Origin: Rhizobium leguminosarum
GTDB taxonomy: Bacteria > Pseudomonadota > Alphaproteobacteria > Rhizobiales > Rhizobiaceae
DNA length: 64,000 nucleotides
Direction: 5' to 3'
Assembly (NCBI RefSeq): GCF_004123835.1
Contig: NZ_MZMU01000010.1
Location: 431,498-495,497, forward strand
Shown one piece after another: positions 8,928 through 17,801 of the stretch (positions within the stretch are counted from its first letter, which is position 1; every line of letters starts with the position of its first letter). The notes beneath the pieces were generated by a model. It was not told the DNA's origin. It saw nothing but the letters and a program-made list of their open reading frames with translations, and did not search any database. The position numbers were made by a program, and so were the translations under genes.

Positions 8928-9053
8928 TTACGCGTCAAAGTTCGGCGCGTCTCGGATCGGCTGGCGGGGCGGAATTTCGAGCTCAATTCCCCCGACCGAT
9001 CGCAAGCGGGCGCGAATGGCATCGGCGAGATTCCTGATCGTTATGCTGGCCAT
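8928..9053 (-). pseudogene. FitA/VapB-type antitoxin, internally deleted remnant
   Basis: A 41-residue open frame begins with MASITIRNLADAIRARLRS and closes with GGIELEIPPRQPIRDAPNF. The first eight or nine residues match the start of FitA-type ribbon-helix-helix antitoxins. The rest matches their C-terminal toxin-binding tail (usually N-L-A-E-A-I-R-A-R-F..GG.EL..P.R.P.R.PP.F). The roughly 40 residues between, including the second helix and the R-S-M-E-E-E segment, are missing. The likely cause is recombination between the two NL-containing stretches. A GAGGTAG ribosome site is still present. No PIN-domain toxin follows. The remnant is too short for automatic callers. Confidence 0.7.
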
Positions 9054-9170
9054 CGCTACCTCTATTCATCGATGACGCATATAAATCACCGATTGCATAT
9101 TCTCAAGCAATGACCGAGATGCGTTTCCGTCCTCAGCCTGGCAGGTCCACAACAGGTCCGCTGGCCCGGG

Positions 9171-10460
9171 TCAATGCCCGGTCGCATCATGTTGCAGGTC
9201 GGCATCGGTCAGGGTTCCGAGAAAGGCGACGATGTCGTCGATTTCGGGATCGGTGAGGGCGGGCGCATCGCCCGGCTTCCTGCCGAAGGGCGGGTCCTGG
9301 TTGAGATTGTCCCAATAGGCCTGCGGCAGGTCGTCATATTTCCGGACTGTGCCGTCGCCATTCCTTGGATACCAGCGGCCGGGATCGCTGTCGCGCGTCG
9401 CGTAGAAGGAGACGACGTCGCGCAGCGAGTGGAAATAGCCATTGTGGAGGAAGCTCTTCTTCAACGCGACATTGCGCAGCGTCGGGGTGCGGAACAGGCC
9501 GCAATATTCGCTGCGTCCGGCAAAGTCGGTACGCTGAGGGCCGCAAAGACCGAGATCATGATAGCTCGGGTCGCTGTTGGCCGGGATCGCCGTGTTGCGC
9601 GGTGCGGCGAGCCCGAGGAAGCCGAAATCGGAAAATTGCGGCGGCTCGCCGTCATTGGCCGGCTCGCTCAGGTGACAGCTCGAACAGTTGCCCTTGGCCG
9701 GATCCTCGAACAGCTGTCGTCCGCGCAGCTCCTGCGCCGTCAGTGTCGCCTTGCCGGCGAGAAAGGCGTCGTAGCGGCTGGAATAGGGATAAAAATCCGG
9801 GCCGCTCTGCTCGAAGGTGGCGAGGACCTCGGCGGCGGCATCAAAGGCATCCTTAGGATTGTCGAACACCGTTTCGCCGAAGGCCGCCTTGATGTCGTCG
9901 GCATAGGCGGCCTTGCGCAGCTTCGCCACCACGGCGGCCGCATCCTTGTTGCCCATCTCGAAGGGCGAGAGCAGCGGGATCTTCGCCTGATCGGCGCCGT
10001 GATCGACCCGGCCGTCCCAGGTCAGGCCGCCCGTCGGGCCATTGTCGACGCTTTCGTCGCCCTCGTCCTCGGAATCGTAATAATGCTCGGTGAAAGCAGG
10101 CACTGCCTGTAGGTAACGCAGCGTCGGAACGGCGCGCAGCCCCGGCTGGTCCCCATGTTCGCCGCCCATTTCCACCGGCACGGCCGATGCCGGGCCGAAG
10201 GCGTGACTGGGATCATGGCAGGAAGCACAGGCCTGGAGCCCCGAGGCTGACAGCGAGGGATCTGAGAATATCTTGCGGCCGAGTGCGGTGAGCGTTTCGG
10301 CCCGGGCGAAGGCTTCGGTGCGCGACATCGGTCCGGGATGCACGCCGGCGGCGGTCGCCGCGCTGCTTTGCCGCAGGGGAAGAATGGCCAGACAGAGCGC
10401 TGCAGCACCCATGCTCATGGCCAGGCCGGACCGCACAAGCCAGATGGTCGTGATTGCCAT
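9171..10460 (-). CDS. Di-haem cytochrome c peroxidase family protein
   Basis: A secreted c-type cytochrome of 429 residues. The N-terminus has a hydrophobic signal segment (about residues 8-34). Two haem-binding motifs are visible: CASCH at about 78-82 and CSSCH at about 257-261. Their spacing, the preceding LGRKIFSDPSLSASG and the later FRTPTLRNVALKKSFLHNG, are standard for the CcpA/MauG group. Such enzymes reduce hydrogen peroxide in the periplasm or oxidise a partner protein. It is divergent from an AcpA-like phosphatase gene. Without structural data I cannot separate peroxidase from MauG-like function. Confidence 0.85.
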   Translation of the reverse strand: MAITTIWLVRSGLAMSMGAAALCLAILPLRQSSAATAAGVHPGPMSRTEAFARAETLTALGRKIFSDPSLSASGLQACASCHDPSHAFGPASAVPVEMGGEHGDQPGLRAVPTLRYLQAVPAFTEHYYDSEDEGDESVDNGPTGGLTWDGRVDHGADQAKIPLLSPFEMGNKDAAAVVAKLRKAAYADDIKAAFGETVFDNPKDAFDAAAEVLATFEQSGPDFYPYSSRYDAFLAGKATLTAQELRGRQLFEDPAKGNCSSCHLSEPANDGEPPQFSDFGFLGLAAPRNTAIPANSDPSYHDLGLCGPQRTDFAGRSEYCGLFRTPTLRNVALKKSFLHNGYFHSLRDVVSFYATRDSDPGRWYPRNGDGTVRKYDDLPQAYWDNLNQDPPFGRKPGDAPALTDPEIDDIVAFLGTLTDADLQHDATGH

Positions 10461-10658
10461 GATAAGGATTCCAATAGCTTAAGACTGGTTTCCTCCATGA
10501 TCGAACCTGGTTGCAACAAATTGATGACGGCTATTCCCTGCGGCATCACGGCAACCCCTGATGTCACAAAGTTGATAGACGGCCGGATTAGCGTCAGGGT
10601 GCCCCCCGAGCGTTCTCCGCTCCCTCTAGCCAACGCCCCTAGCCATGAGGTACTCCCC

Positions 10659-12203
10659 GTGAAAAGACTGAAACTCCTCCATTCCATCTGTCTCGCCGGA
10701 TCGGCCATTGTGCCGTTTGCCATGGCGACGGCAGCCCACGCGGCGCCCGCCGGCTACGACAAGATCGACAATGTCGTCGTCATCTATGCCGAAAACCGCA
10801 GCTTCGACAATCTCTACGGCAGCTTTTCCGGCGCCGACGGGCTCTCGAACGCGACCGCCGATCGCGCCCGCCAGCTCGACCGGGACGGCGAGCCGCTGTC
10901 CGAATTGCCGCCGGCCTGGGGCGGCCTCACCGCCAAGGGTGTCTCGCCTGCCGTCACCGAGGCGCAGTCGGCCCATCTCGCCAACGCCTCCTTCGCGATC
11001 GACGATCCGCAGGGTTTTGCGCAGGCGCCTTCGGTTATCACCCGCGACCTCTGGCACCGCTTTTACCAGGAGCAGATGCAGATCGACGGCGGCAAGAACG
11101 ACAAGTTCGTCGCCTGGGCCGATTCCGGCAGCCTCGTCATGGGCCATTACGACGGCTCCATCCTGCCGATGTGGCAGGTCGCCAAGAAATACGTCATTGC
11201 CGACAATTTCTTCCAGGGCGCCTTCGGCGGGTCGTTCCTCAACCATTTCGCGCTGGTCTGCGCCTGCACGCCCTATTATCCGGATGCCGACAAGAGCCCG
11301 GCCAAGCCGACCATCGCCAAGGTGGATGCGGATGGCACGTCGCTGACGGTCGCGGAAAACGCGCCGAAGTCGGCGCTGGAGGGCGCACCGAAATTCGTCT
11401 CCGACGGCACGCTGACGCCTGACTTCTACGCCGTCAACACCATGCAGCCGCCCTACCAGCCGAGCGCCAATCCGCCGGCCAAGGATGGTGACGCGGCCTA
11501 TGCCGATCCGGCGGCCGCAACGACGCTGCCGCCGCAGCATGCAATCACCATCGGCGACCTGTTATCGCTGAAGGGCGTCAGCTGGGCCTGGTATAGCGGC
11601 GCCTGGCAGGCAGCCCTTGATGGCAAGAATGCTACCCCGGTGCCGAACTTCCAGTTCCACCACCAGCCGTTCAACTATTTCGCCAATTTCGCGCCTGGCA
11701 CCCCGGCGCGTGCGGAGCATCTGAGGGATGGCGGCCTTGGCGGCGAAGCCTTCCTCAAGGATATCGACGACGGCAAGCTGCCGGCGGTTTCCTTCTACAA
11801 GCCGCAGGGCAACCTCAACGAACATGGCGGTTATGCCGATGTTTCGAGCGGCGACCAGCATCTTGCCGATATCGTCTCCCACCTCGAGAAGAGCCCGCAA
11901 TGGGGCCATATGCTCGTCATCGTCACCTATGACGAGAATGGCGGCTTCTGGGATCACGTCGCACCGCCGAAGGCCGATCGCTGGGGCCCGGGCAACCGTA
12001 TTCCGGCTTTCATCATCTCGCCCTTCGCCAACGGCGGGATGGTCGATCACACCCAGTACGACACGACGTCGATCATCCGCTTCATCACCACGCGCTACGA
12101 TCTGCCGGTGCTGCCCGGCATCCTCGCCCGCGACAAGGCGCTGCGCAATAATGACCAGCCGCCGATGGGCGACCTCACAGCCGCGCTCGACTTGACGCAT
12201 TGA
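10659..12203 (+). CDS. AcpA/phospholipase C-type phosphoesterase, exported
   Basis: A secreted phosphoesterase of the acid phosphatase/phospholipase C superfamily, 514 residues from the GTG at 10659. That start gives a signal peptide (VKRLKLLHSICLAGSAIVPFA, cleavage after AHA) and has a TGAGGT ribosome site. The metal-site opening VVIYAENRSFDNLYG is diagnostic, and a second metal cluster includes VTYDENGGFWDHVAPP. It contains HHQPFNYF and YKPQGNLNEHGGYADVSSGDQH. Release of phosphate from organic phosphates is the likely role; lipid substrates are possible. It lies alone, convergent with pcaR. Confidence 0.85.
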   Translation: MKRLKLLHSICLAGSAIVPFAMATAAHAAPAGYDKIDNVVVIYAENRSFDNLYGSFSGADGLSNATADRARQLDRDGEPLSELPPAWGGLTAKGVSPAVTEAQSAHLANASFAIDDPQGFAQAPSVITRDLWHRFYQEQMQIDGGKNDKFVAWADSGSLVMGHYDGSILPMWQVAKKYVIADNFFQGAFGGSFLNHFALVCACTPYYPDADKSPAKPTIAKVDADGTSLTVAENAPKSALEGAPKFVSDGTLTPDFYAVNTMQPPYQPSANPPAKDGDAAYADPAAATTLPPQHAITIGDLLSLKGVSWAWYSGAWQAALDGKNATPVPNFQFHHQPFNYFANFAPGTPARAEHLRDGGLGGEAFLKDIDDGKLPAVSFYKPQGNLNEHGGYADVSSGDQHLADIVSHLEKSPQWGHMLVIVTYDENGGFWDHVAPPKADRWGPGNRIPAFIISPFANGGMVDHTQYDTTSIIRFITTRYDLPVLPGILARDKALRNNDQPPMGDLTAALDLTH

Positions 12204-12212
12204 CCGATTACG

Positions 12213-12240
12213 AGTGGCCCCGGCGCTGACTGGGGCCGCT
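12213..12240 (+). terminator. Stem-loop between convergent phosphatase and pcaR genes
   Basis: AGTGGCCCC and GGGGCCGCT can form a nine-pair stem (one G-U) with a 10-base loop, 10 bases after the phosphatase stop codon. No good T-run follows, so it may need other factors or act as an mRNA-end protector for both convergent genes. Confidence 0.4.
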
Positions 12241-12258
12241 CTGTCACCAAGCTGATCG

Positions 12259-13017
12259 TTATCGGCGCAGCAGCGGCCGCAACGCAGCCTGTGTTTCCTT
12301 CAGCAGCGGCAGATAGCGTTCCTTCATCTCCGCCGCCGGCACGACGGCGGCCGGCGCGCCGATATTGATCGCCGCGACCGTTTCGCCGCGGTCGTTGTCG
12401 ATGGGCACGGCGATGGAGCAGAGTCCGATCTCCAGCTCCTGATCGATAATGGCGTAACCCTCGGCGCGGACCCGGCGGAATTCGGCAATGAGTTCGTCCG
12501 GATCCGTCCTGGTATTCGCCGTGTTTTGCTTCAGCTCGCTGCGGGCGAGGATGGCGCGCGCCTCGCTTTCGCTAAGGGCCGCGAGCAGCACGCGCCCCAT
12601 CGAGGCGCAGTAGGCGGGCAGGCGGCTGCCGGGGGTCAAATTGATCGACATGACGCGGCGCTGCGAGGCGCGGGCGATATAGACGATGTCGGTGCCGTCG
12701 AGCACCGAGGCCGAGGCGCTCTGGCCGGCCTTTTCCGAGAGATGATCGAGATGCGGCTGCAGCAGCGCCGGCAATGGCGTCGCCGCGAGATAGGCATGGC
12801 CAAGCCGCAGGATCTTCGGCGTCAGCGTGAAGAACTTGCCGTCATAATCGGCAAAACCGAGTTCGGCGAGCGTCAGCAGCGAGCGCCGCACGGTGGCGCG
12901 GTCGAGCTCCGTCAGCTTGGCGGCCTCGGCGATCGAAAGCCGCTGCCGCGTTTCGCCGAAAGCTTCGATGACTTTCAGGCCGCGGGCAAAGCCGCTGACG
13001 AAATCCGTTTCGCGCAT
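12259..13017 (-). CDS. pcaR: IclR-family regulator of the beta-ketoadipate pathway (PcaR)
   Basis: A 252-residue IclR-family protein. The N-terminal winged helix (residues 8-70) includes SIAEAAKLTELDRATVRRSLLTL. The C-terminal effector domain carries the subgroup signature LPAYCASMGRVLLA and the late IAVPIDNDRGETVAAINIGAPA. This sub-branch comprises PcaR/PcaU/PobR proteins, which respond to beta-ketoadipate or related aromatic intermediates. It is divergent from pcaIJF with a three-repeat IclR-type operator between them, which supports the assignment strongly. Confidence 0.9.
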   Translation of the reverse strand: MRETDFVSGFARGLKVIEAFGETRQRLSIAEAAKLTELDRATVRRSLLTLAELGFADYDGKFFTLTPKILRLGHAYLAATPLPALLQPHLDHLSEKAGQSASASVLDGTDIVYIARASQRRVMSINLTPGSRLPAYCASMGRVLLAALSESEARAILARSELKQNTANTRTDPDELIAEFRRVRAEGYAIIDQELEIGLCSIAVPIDNDRGETVAAINIGAPAAVVPAAEMKERYLPLLKETQAALRPLLRR

Positions 13018-13149
13018 GGTGGGCTCCTGTGTTGGGTTGCCTGTCGGAACGCGTTCTATGGTGCTTCGCCCTTCGCTTGCGCTTCGGGCATTCGTCGCTG
13101 CAATCGATTCACTGGATCGATTGCTCGGGCTGCGCCCGACCGCTCCTTA

Positions 13150-13188
13150 TTTGTGCGATATACGAACAAATGTCAAATATCGCACAAA
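13150..13188. promoter_or_regulatory. Three-repeat PcaR operator in the pcaR-pcaI gap
   Basis: Three related 10-base elements are visible: TTTGTGCGAT (13150-13159), TACGAACAAA (13161-13170) and ATCGCACAAA (13179-13188). The first two form a near-perfect palindrome; the third is a direct repeat of the second after 8 bases. The first and third also pair as an exact 12-base inverted repeat when one or two flanking bases are included. This palindrome-plus-direct-repeat layout is the one known for PcaU/PobR operators in Acinetobacter. It lies 132 bases upstream of pcaR and 93 bases upstream of pcaI. Confidence 0.75.
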
Positions 13189-13281
13189 ATACATTGCCGC
13201 CTGAGATGCCGCGCTTTATGTCTACGCCAGAGGGGCGGGATGGAGAATTCCCGGCCGCATCTAGCCAAGGAGAGATCCCGC

Positions 13282-13989
13282 ATGGACAAGACAGTCGGGA
13301 GCACGGCGGAAGCCGTCTCTGAAATCGGTGATGGCGCGACCGTGATGATCGGTGGTTTTGGTGGCTCGGGCGCGCCGATCGAGCTCATTCATGCCTTGAT
13401 CGACAAGGGCTCCAGGAACCTTACCGTGATCAACAACAATGCCGGCAACGGGCGCATCGGTATCGCTGCGATGATCGATGCCGGCTTGGTCCGGAAGATG
13501 ATCTGCTCTTTCCCGCGCTCCTCGGATCCGCGCGCCTTCACCGATAAATATCTGGCCGGTGAAATCGAGCTCGAGCTGGTGCCGCAGGGAACACTTGCCG
13601 AGCGCATCCGGGCCGGCGGAGCCGGCATCCCGGCTTTCTACACGCCGACGGCCTACGGCACCGAACTTGCCGACGGCAAGGTCATCGCCGAATTCGATGG
13701 CCGCCATTATGTGCAGGAGCGCTGGCTGAAGGCCGACTTCGCGATCGTCAAGGCTGAGATCGGCGACATCCAGGGCAATCTCACCTACAACAAGGCCGGC
13801 CGCAACTTCAATCCGCTGATGTGCATGGCGGCGGCGAAGACCATCGTCCAGGTCTCGTCCATCGTGCCGGCCGGCGGCATCGATCCAGAGCATGTGGTGA
13901 CGCCCGGTATTTTCGTCGACCGCGTCGTCGCTGTTTCCAATCCTCAGCAGGAAGAAGAGCTCATTCGAGCCGGAGTGGCCTACGTATGA
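13282..13989 (+). CDS. pcaI: 3-oxoadipate CoA-transferase subunit A
   Basis: Alpha subunit of the enzyme that transfers CoA from succinyl-CoA to 3-oxoadipate, the penultimate step of protocatechuate/catechol degradation. It has 235 residues. The family I CoA-transferase start (VMIGGFGGSGAPIELIHAL) and the glycine-rich loop TVINNNAGNGRIGIAAMI are present. I chose the ATG at 13282 because AAGGAGAG lies just before it; the open frame extends far upstream into pcaR without meaning. The stop overlaps the pcaJ start (ATGA). Confidence 0.95.
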   Translation: MDKTVGSTAEAVSEIGDGATVMIGGFGGSGAPIELIHALIDKGSRNLTVINNNAGNGRIGIAAMIDAGLVRKMICSFPRSSDPRAFTDKYLAGEIELELVPQGTLAERIRAGGAGIPAFYTPTAYGTELADGKVIAEFDGRHYVQERWLKADFAIVKAEIGDIQGNLTYNKAGRNFNPLMCMAAAKTIVQVSSIVPAGGIDPEHVVTPGIFVDRVVAVSNPQQEEELIRAGVAYV

Positions 13990-14690
13990 CCATCGATCAC
14001 AGCTCCATCAACACCCGGGAAGACATCAAGCTTTCCAATGCGCAGATCGCCTGGCGCGCCGCGCAGGACATCGCCGACGGCGCCTATGTGAACCTCGGCA
14101 TCGGCTTTCCCGAAATGGTCGCCCGTTATCAGCCGCCCGGCCGTCAGGCGATCTTCCACACCGAAAACGGTATCCTGAATTTCGGCGAACCGCCGGCGGC
14201 AGGCGAGGAGGACTGGGATCTGATCAATGCCGGCAAGAAAGCGGTGACGCTGAAGCCGGGTGCTGCCTTCTTCCATCACGCCGACAGCTTCGCCATGGTG
14301 CGCGGTGGCCATCTCGACGTCGCGATCCTCGGCGCCTATCAGGTTGCCCAGAGCGGTGACCTCGCCAACTGGCGGGTGGGCAGCAAGGGCGTGCCGGCCG
14401 TCGGCGGCGCCATGGACCTGGTGCACGGCGCCAAGCAGGTCTGCGTCATCACCGAACATGTCACCAAAACAGGCGAGCCGAAGCTGGTGGAGAATTGCAC
14501 CTTCCCGCTGACCGGCGTCGCCTGCATCACCCGCGTCTATACCAGCCATGCCGTCATCGACATCGTGAAGGGACGCTTCGTCCTGCGCGAGAAGTTGGCT
14601 GCGATGTCGCAGGAGGAATTGCAGGCCATGACCGGCGCGCCGCTGCATGTCGACGGGCCGGTTGCCGACCTCGACGTCCCGCAACTCTGA
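13986..14690 (+). CDS. pcaJ: 3-oxoadipate CoA-transferase subunit B
   Basis: Beta subunit of the same transferase, 234 residues, beginning in a 4-base overlap with pcaI. The catalytic glutamate that forms the CoA thioester lies in TENGILNFG (about residues 59-67). VNLGIGFPEMVARY and GGHLDVAILGAYQVAQSGDLANW are standard for the subunit. The two subunits are translationally coupled, which fits their fixed stoichiometry. Its ATG and stop are unambiguous. Confidence 0.95.
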   Translation: MTIDHSSINTREDIKLSNAQIAWRAAQDIADGAYVNLGIGFPEMVARYQPPGRQAIFHTENGILNFGEPPAAGEEDWDLINAGKKAVTLKPGAAFFHHADSFAMVRGGHLDVAILGAYQVAQSGDLANWRVGSKGVPAVGGAMDLVHGAKQVCVITEHVTKTGEPKLVENCTFPLTGVACITRVYTSHAVIDIVKGRFVLREKLAAMSQEELQAMTGAPLHVDGPVADLDVPQL

Positions 14691-14699
14691 GGAAAAGCC

Positions 14700-15905
<1,206 letters not shown>

Positions 15906-16098
15906 GGGCGCCACACGTCAGATCCCGAGACGTCGCCACATCTCCAAATCACGGTGCTACAGCGCCAAGCCCATCATATCACACGCGCAAATCCTGGCAT
16001 CGGACTTCCCGTCGCGGCCGATGCGGCAGGGCAGAATGGTGGCAGGATAGCTAGGGTCCTTGCGGGGAGCTGCAATCTTCGACCCTCCGCGCAGCCTC

Positions 16099-17037
16099 TC
16101 AGCCCTCTAACAATCTTTCCTGACGCTCACGCAATGAGTTGAAGACGCTTTCGGGCAGCCGTAGTTTCGTATCCTTGAAAAATCGCCGGTTCAACGCGTC
16201 GATATCTGCATCCGGATCGGCCGTAAGCAAGGCGACCTCGTCAAAGAAATCCAGTTCGGAGTCCGAAAGCGTTGAATTTGGTGCGGGTTGTGCACCCCAC
16301 ACGTCCCAGGGCAGGACTTCGCGACCGTTGATGGTGGCGAGGTCTCGGATCAGGTTGCCGGCAATGAACCACAGACCACGAAGCTGCTCAAACTCGATGC
16401 CGAACAGGTTCGGATCGAGTTCTCCGCTGCGGCATCTGCGCCAAGCCTCGGACGCGGTCAAGAATTGGGCGCGCGGGACGTCATGGATGTCGAAACCAAT
16501 TTCGAGATTCCGGATGAAAACCTCGTCGAGCTGACTGTCCAGCAGGGCCCAGCGCCCATCACCCGCTTTCCAGTATTCACAGACCCAATGATCTTCGAAC
16601 TTGCCTGGATTAAAGTAGGCGCCGAAGCCTCCGCGGCCTCGGGCGGGAACTCCGTGCTGGCGAAGGATTGCGACGGAAAGTAACATGTAATGGCGGCAGA
16701 TGCCAACCAGACGCTTCTCGGGCGGCCGGGCGCAGGAGAGCGGGCGATCGTCAAGCGCTAGCAACGCATCAACCATTTTCTCGATCGGGCGGATATGGCT
16801 TTCGGCGCGGCGCGCTTCGGGAACCTTGTAACCATAGAGTGGTTCTGCGGCGTGTTCGTAGATCAGCAAAGCCTGGACCGTGCGGGCGACGCCGCCCGGA
16901 TCGGACGGCAGCATGTCGAGGAGCGCGGAATGGCGGCCGGGCGCGCTAAAGGCAGAATGCCTTGTATAATGTTCATGCTTGCGACGCTGAGCGCCGTCAT
17001 TGTCCGTGCAAAGGGCGGAAGGGATCGTGTCGTTCAT
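16099..17037 (-). CDS. Transglutaminase-like domain protein
   Basis: A 312-residue cytoplasmic protein; no signal peptide. The middle contains a transglutaminase-like core: cysteine in LVGICRHYMLLSVAILRQHGVPAR (about residue 125), histidine in KFEDHWVCEYW and aspartate in RWALLDSQLD. This resembles the papain-fold transglutaminase-like superfamily, whose bacterial members are often proteases or have unknown substrates. I chose the ATG at 17037 because it is preceded by AGGAGG; an upstream in-frame extension has no support. It is flanked by the pca operon and a thiolase remnant, which give no functional hint. Confidence 0.75.
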   Translation of the reverse strand: MNDTIPSALCTDNDGAQRRKHEHYTRHSAFSAPGRHSALLDMLPSDPGGVARTVQALLIYEHAAEPLYGYKVPEARRAESHIRPIEKMVDALLALDDRPLSCARPPEKRLVGICRHYMLLSVAILRQHGVPARGRGGFGAYFNPGKFEDHWVCEYWKAGDGRWALLDSQLDEVFIRNLEIGFDIHDVPRAQFLTASEAWRRCRSGELDPNLFGIEFEQLRGLWFIAGNLIRDLATINGREVLPWDVWGAQPAPNSTLSDSELDFFDEVALLTADPDADIDALNRRFFKDTKLRLPESVFNSLRERQERLLEG

Positions 17038-17124
17038 GAGAACCTCCTGCGGGTCAACTGCCAGTACGCCTGTTTCTGCCATAGGGTCTGAGGGGGTGCT
17101 TGATCCTGGTTGCTGACATTTGCG

Positions 17125-17267
17125 CCCTATTCGCCCCTTCGCTCTGCATCTCAGGCCGCATCGCCGGCACAATGGCATTGGAGCTTGTGGAGACCGCGCG
17201 TATTCGCTGTCGACAGCGTGCATCGGTGACCGGCACGATATAATCAGCCGCGCTCGAAAGACTTTGA
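17125..17267 (+). pseudogene. Thiolase gene 3' remnant (pcaF-like)
   Basis: This stretch aligns base by base with the last 110 or so bases of pcaF: CGCATC.CCGGCAC, then TGGAGCTTG, then TATTCGCTGTCGAC, TGCATCGGTG, and GAAAG..TTTGAG at the stop. The copy is about three bases shorter than the same part of pcaF and has several frameshifts. It can still be read as RIAGTMALELVET before losing frame. Similarity continues weakly upstream to about 17125. It carries no start or promoter and lies between two unrelated genes. It is most simply the scar of a former thiolase gene or of a pcaF duplication. Confidence 0.7.
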
Positions 17268-17315
17268 GCGCGCGCAGCGTTGCGTGCTGCGCTCTGCTTC
17301 GATAAAAAACCCGGC

Positions 17316-17798
17316 ATGCTGATCCGACCCGCGGAATATGACGATCAAGGCGCTATCTGGAGGATCATCGGCCCGACGATCCGCGCCGGCGAGACCTATG
17401 CGCTCGATCGCGATCTCTCGGAAACCGATGCGCTTGCCTACTGGTGGGGACCGGACCGTGAGACCTTCGTCGCCGAAGAGGAAGGTGTGATCCTCGGCAC
17501 ATATTACATCAAGGCCAATCAGGCCGGCGGTGGCCGGCATGTCTGCAATTGCGGCTACATGACCGATGCTGCTGCGAGCGGCCGCGGCGTCGCCCGGCTG
17601 ATGCATGACCATTCCCTGGAGCATGCCCGCTCGCGAGGCTTTCGAGCCATGCAGTTCAATTTCGTCGTCAGCAGCAATGAACGTGCGGTCGCGCTGTGGC
17701 AGTCTCTCGGCTTCGATGTCGTTGGCCGTCTCCCCGGCGTGTTTCTTCATCCGACGCAGGGTTATGTCGACGCTTTGGTGATGTTTCGCAGGCTCTAG
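17316..17798 (+). CDS. GNAT-family N-acetyltransferase
   Basis: A 160-residue acetyltransferase using acetyl-CoA. The N-terminal strand MLIRPAEYDDQGAIW and the acetyl-CoA loop SGRGVARLMHDHSLEHA (motif A, Q/RxxGxG/A) are visible. The later NERAVALWQSLGFDVVGRLPG is the usual motif B region. I start at the ATG at 17316, where family similarity begins. The substrate cannot be told; the group includes phosphinothricin- and amine-acetylating enzymes. It is convergent, 3 bases apart, with the caspase-like gene. Confidence 0.8.
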   Translation: MLIRPAEYDDQGAIWRIIGPTIRAGETYALDRDLSETDALAYWWGPDRETFVAEEEGVILGTYYIKANQAGGGRHVCNCGYMTDAAASGRGVARLMHDHSLEHARSRGFRAMQFNFVVSSNERAVALWQSLGFDVVGRLPGVFLHPTQGYVDALVMFRRL

Positions 17799-17801
17799 CT
17801 G

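Noticed and set aside
8811..9113. A 100-codon plus-strand frame over the antitoxin remnant.
   Set aside because: It begins inside the operator-like repeat and lies opposite the FitA-type remnant, which explains the sequence better.
10626..11540. A 304-codon minus-strand frame opposite the phosphatase gene.
   Set aside because: Shadow frame of a gene with clear signal peptide and catalytic motifs.
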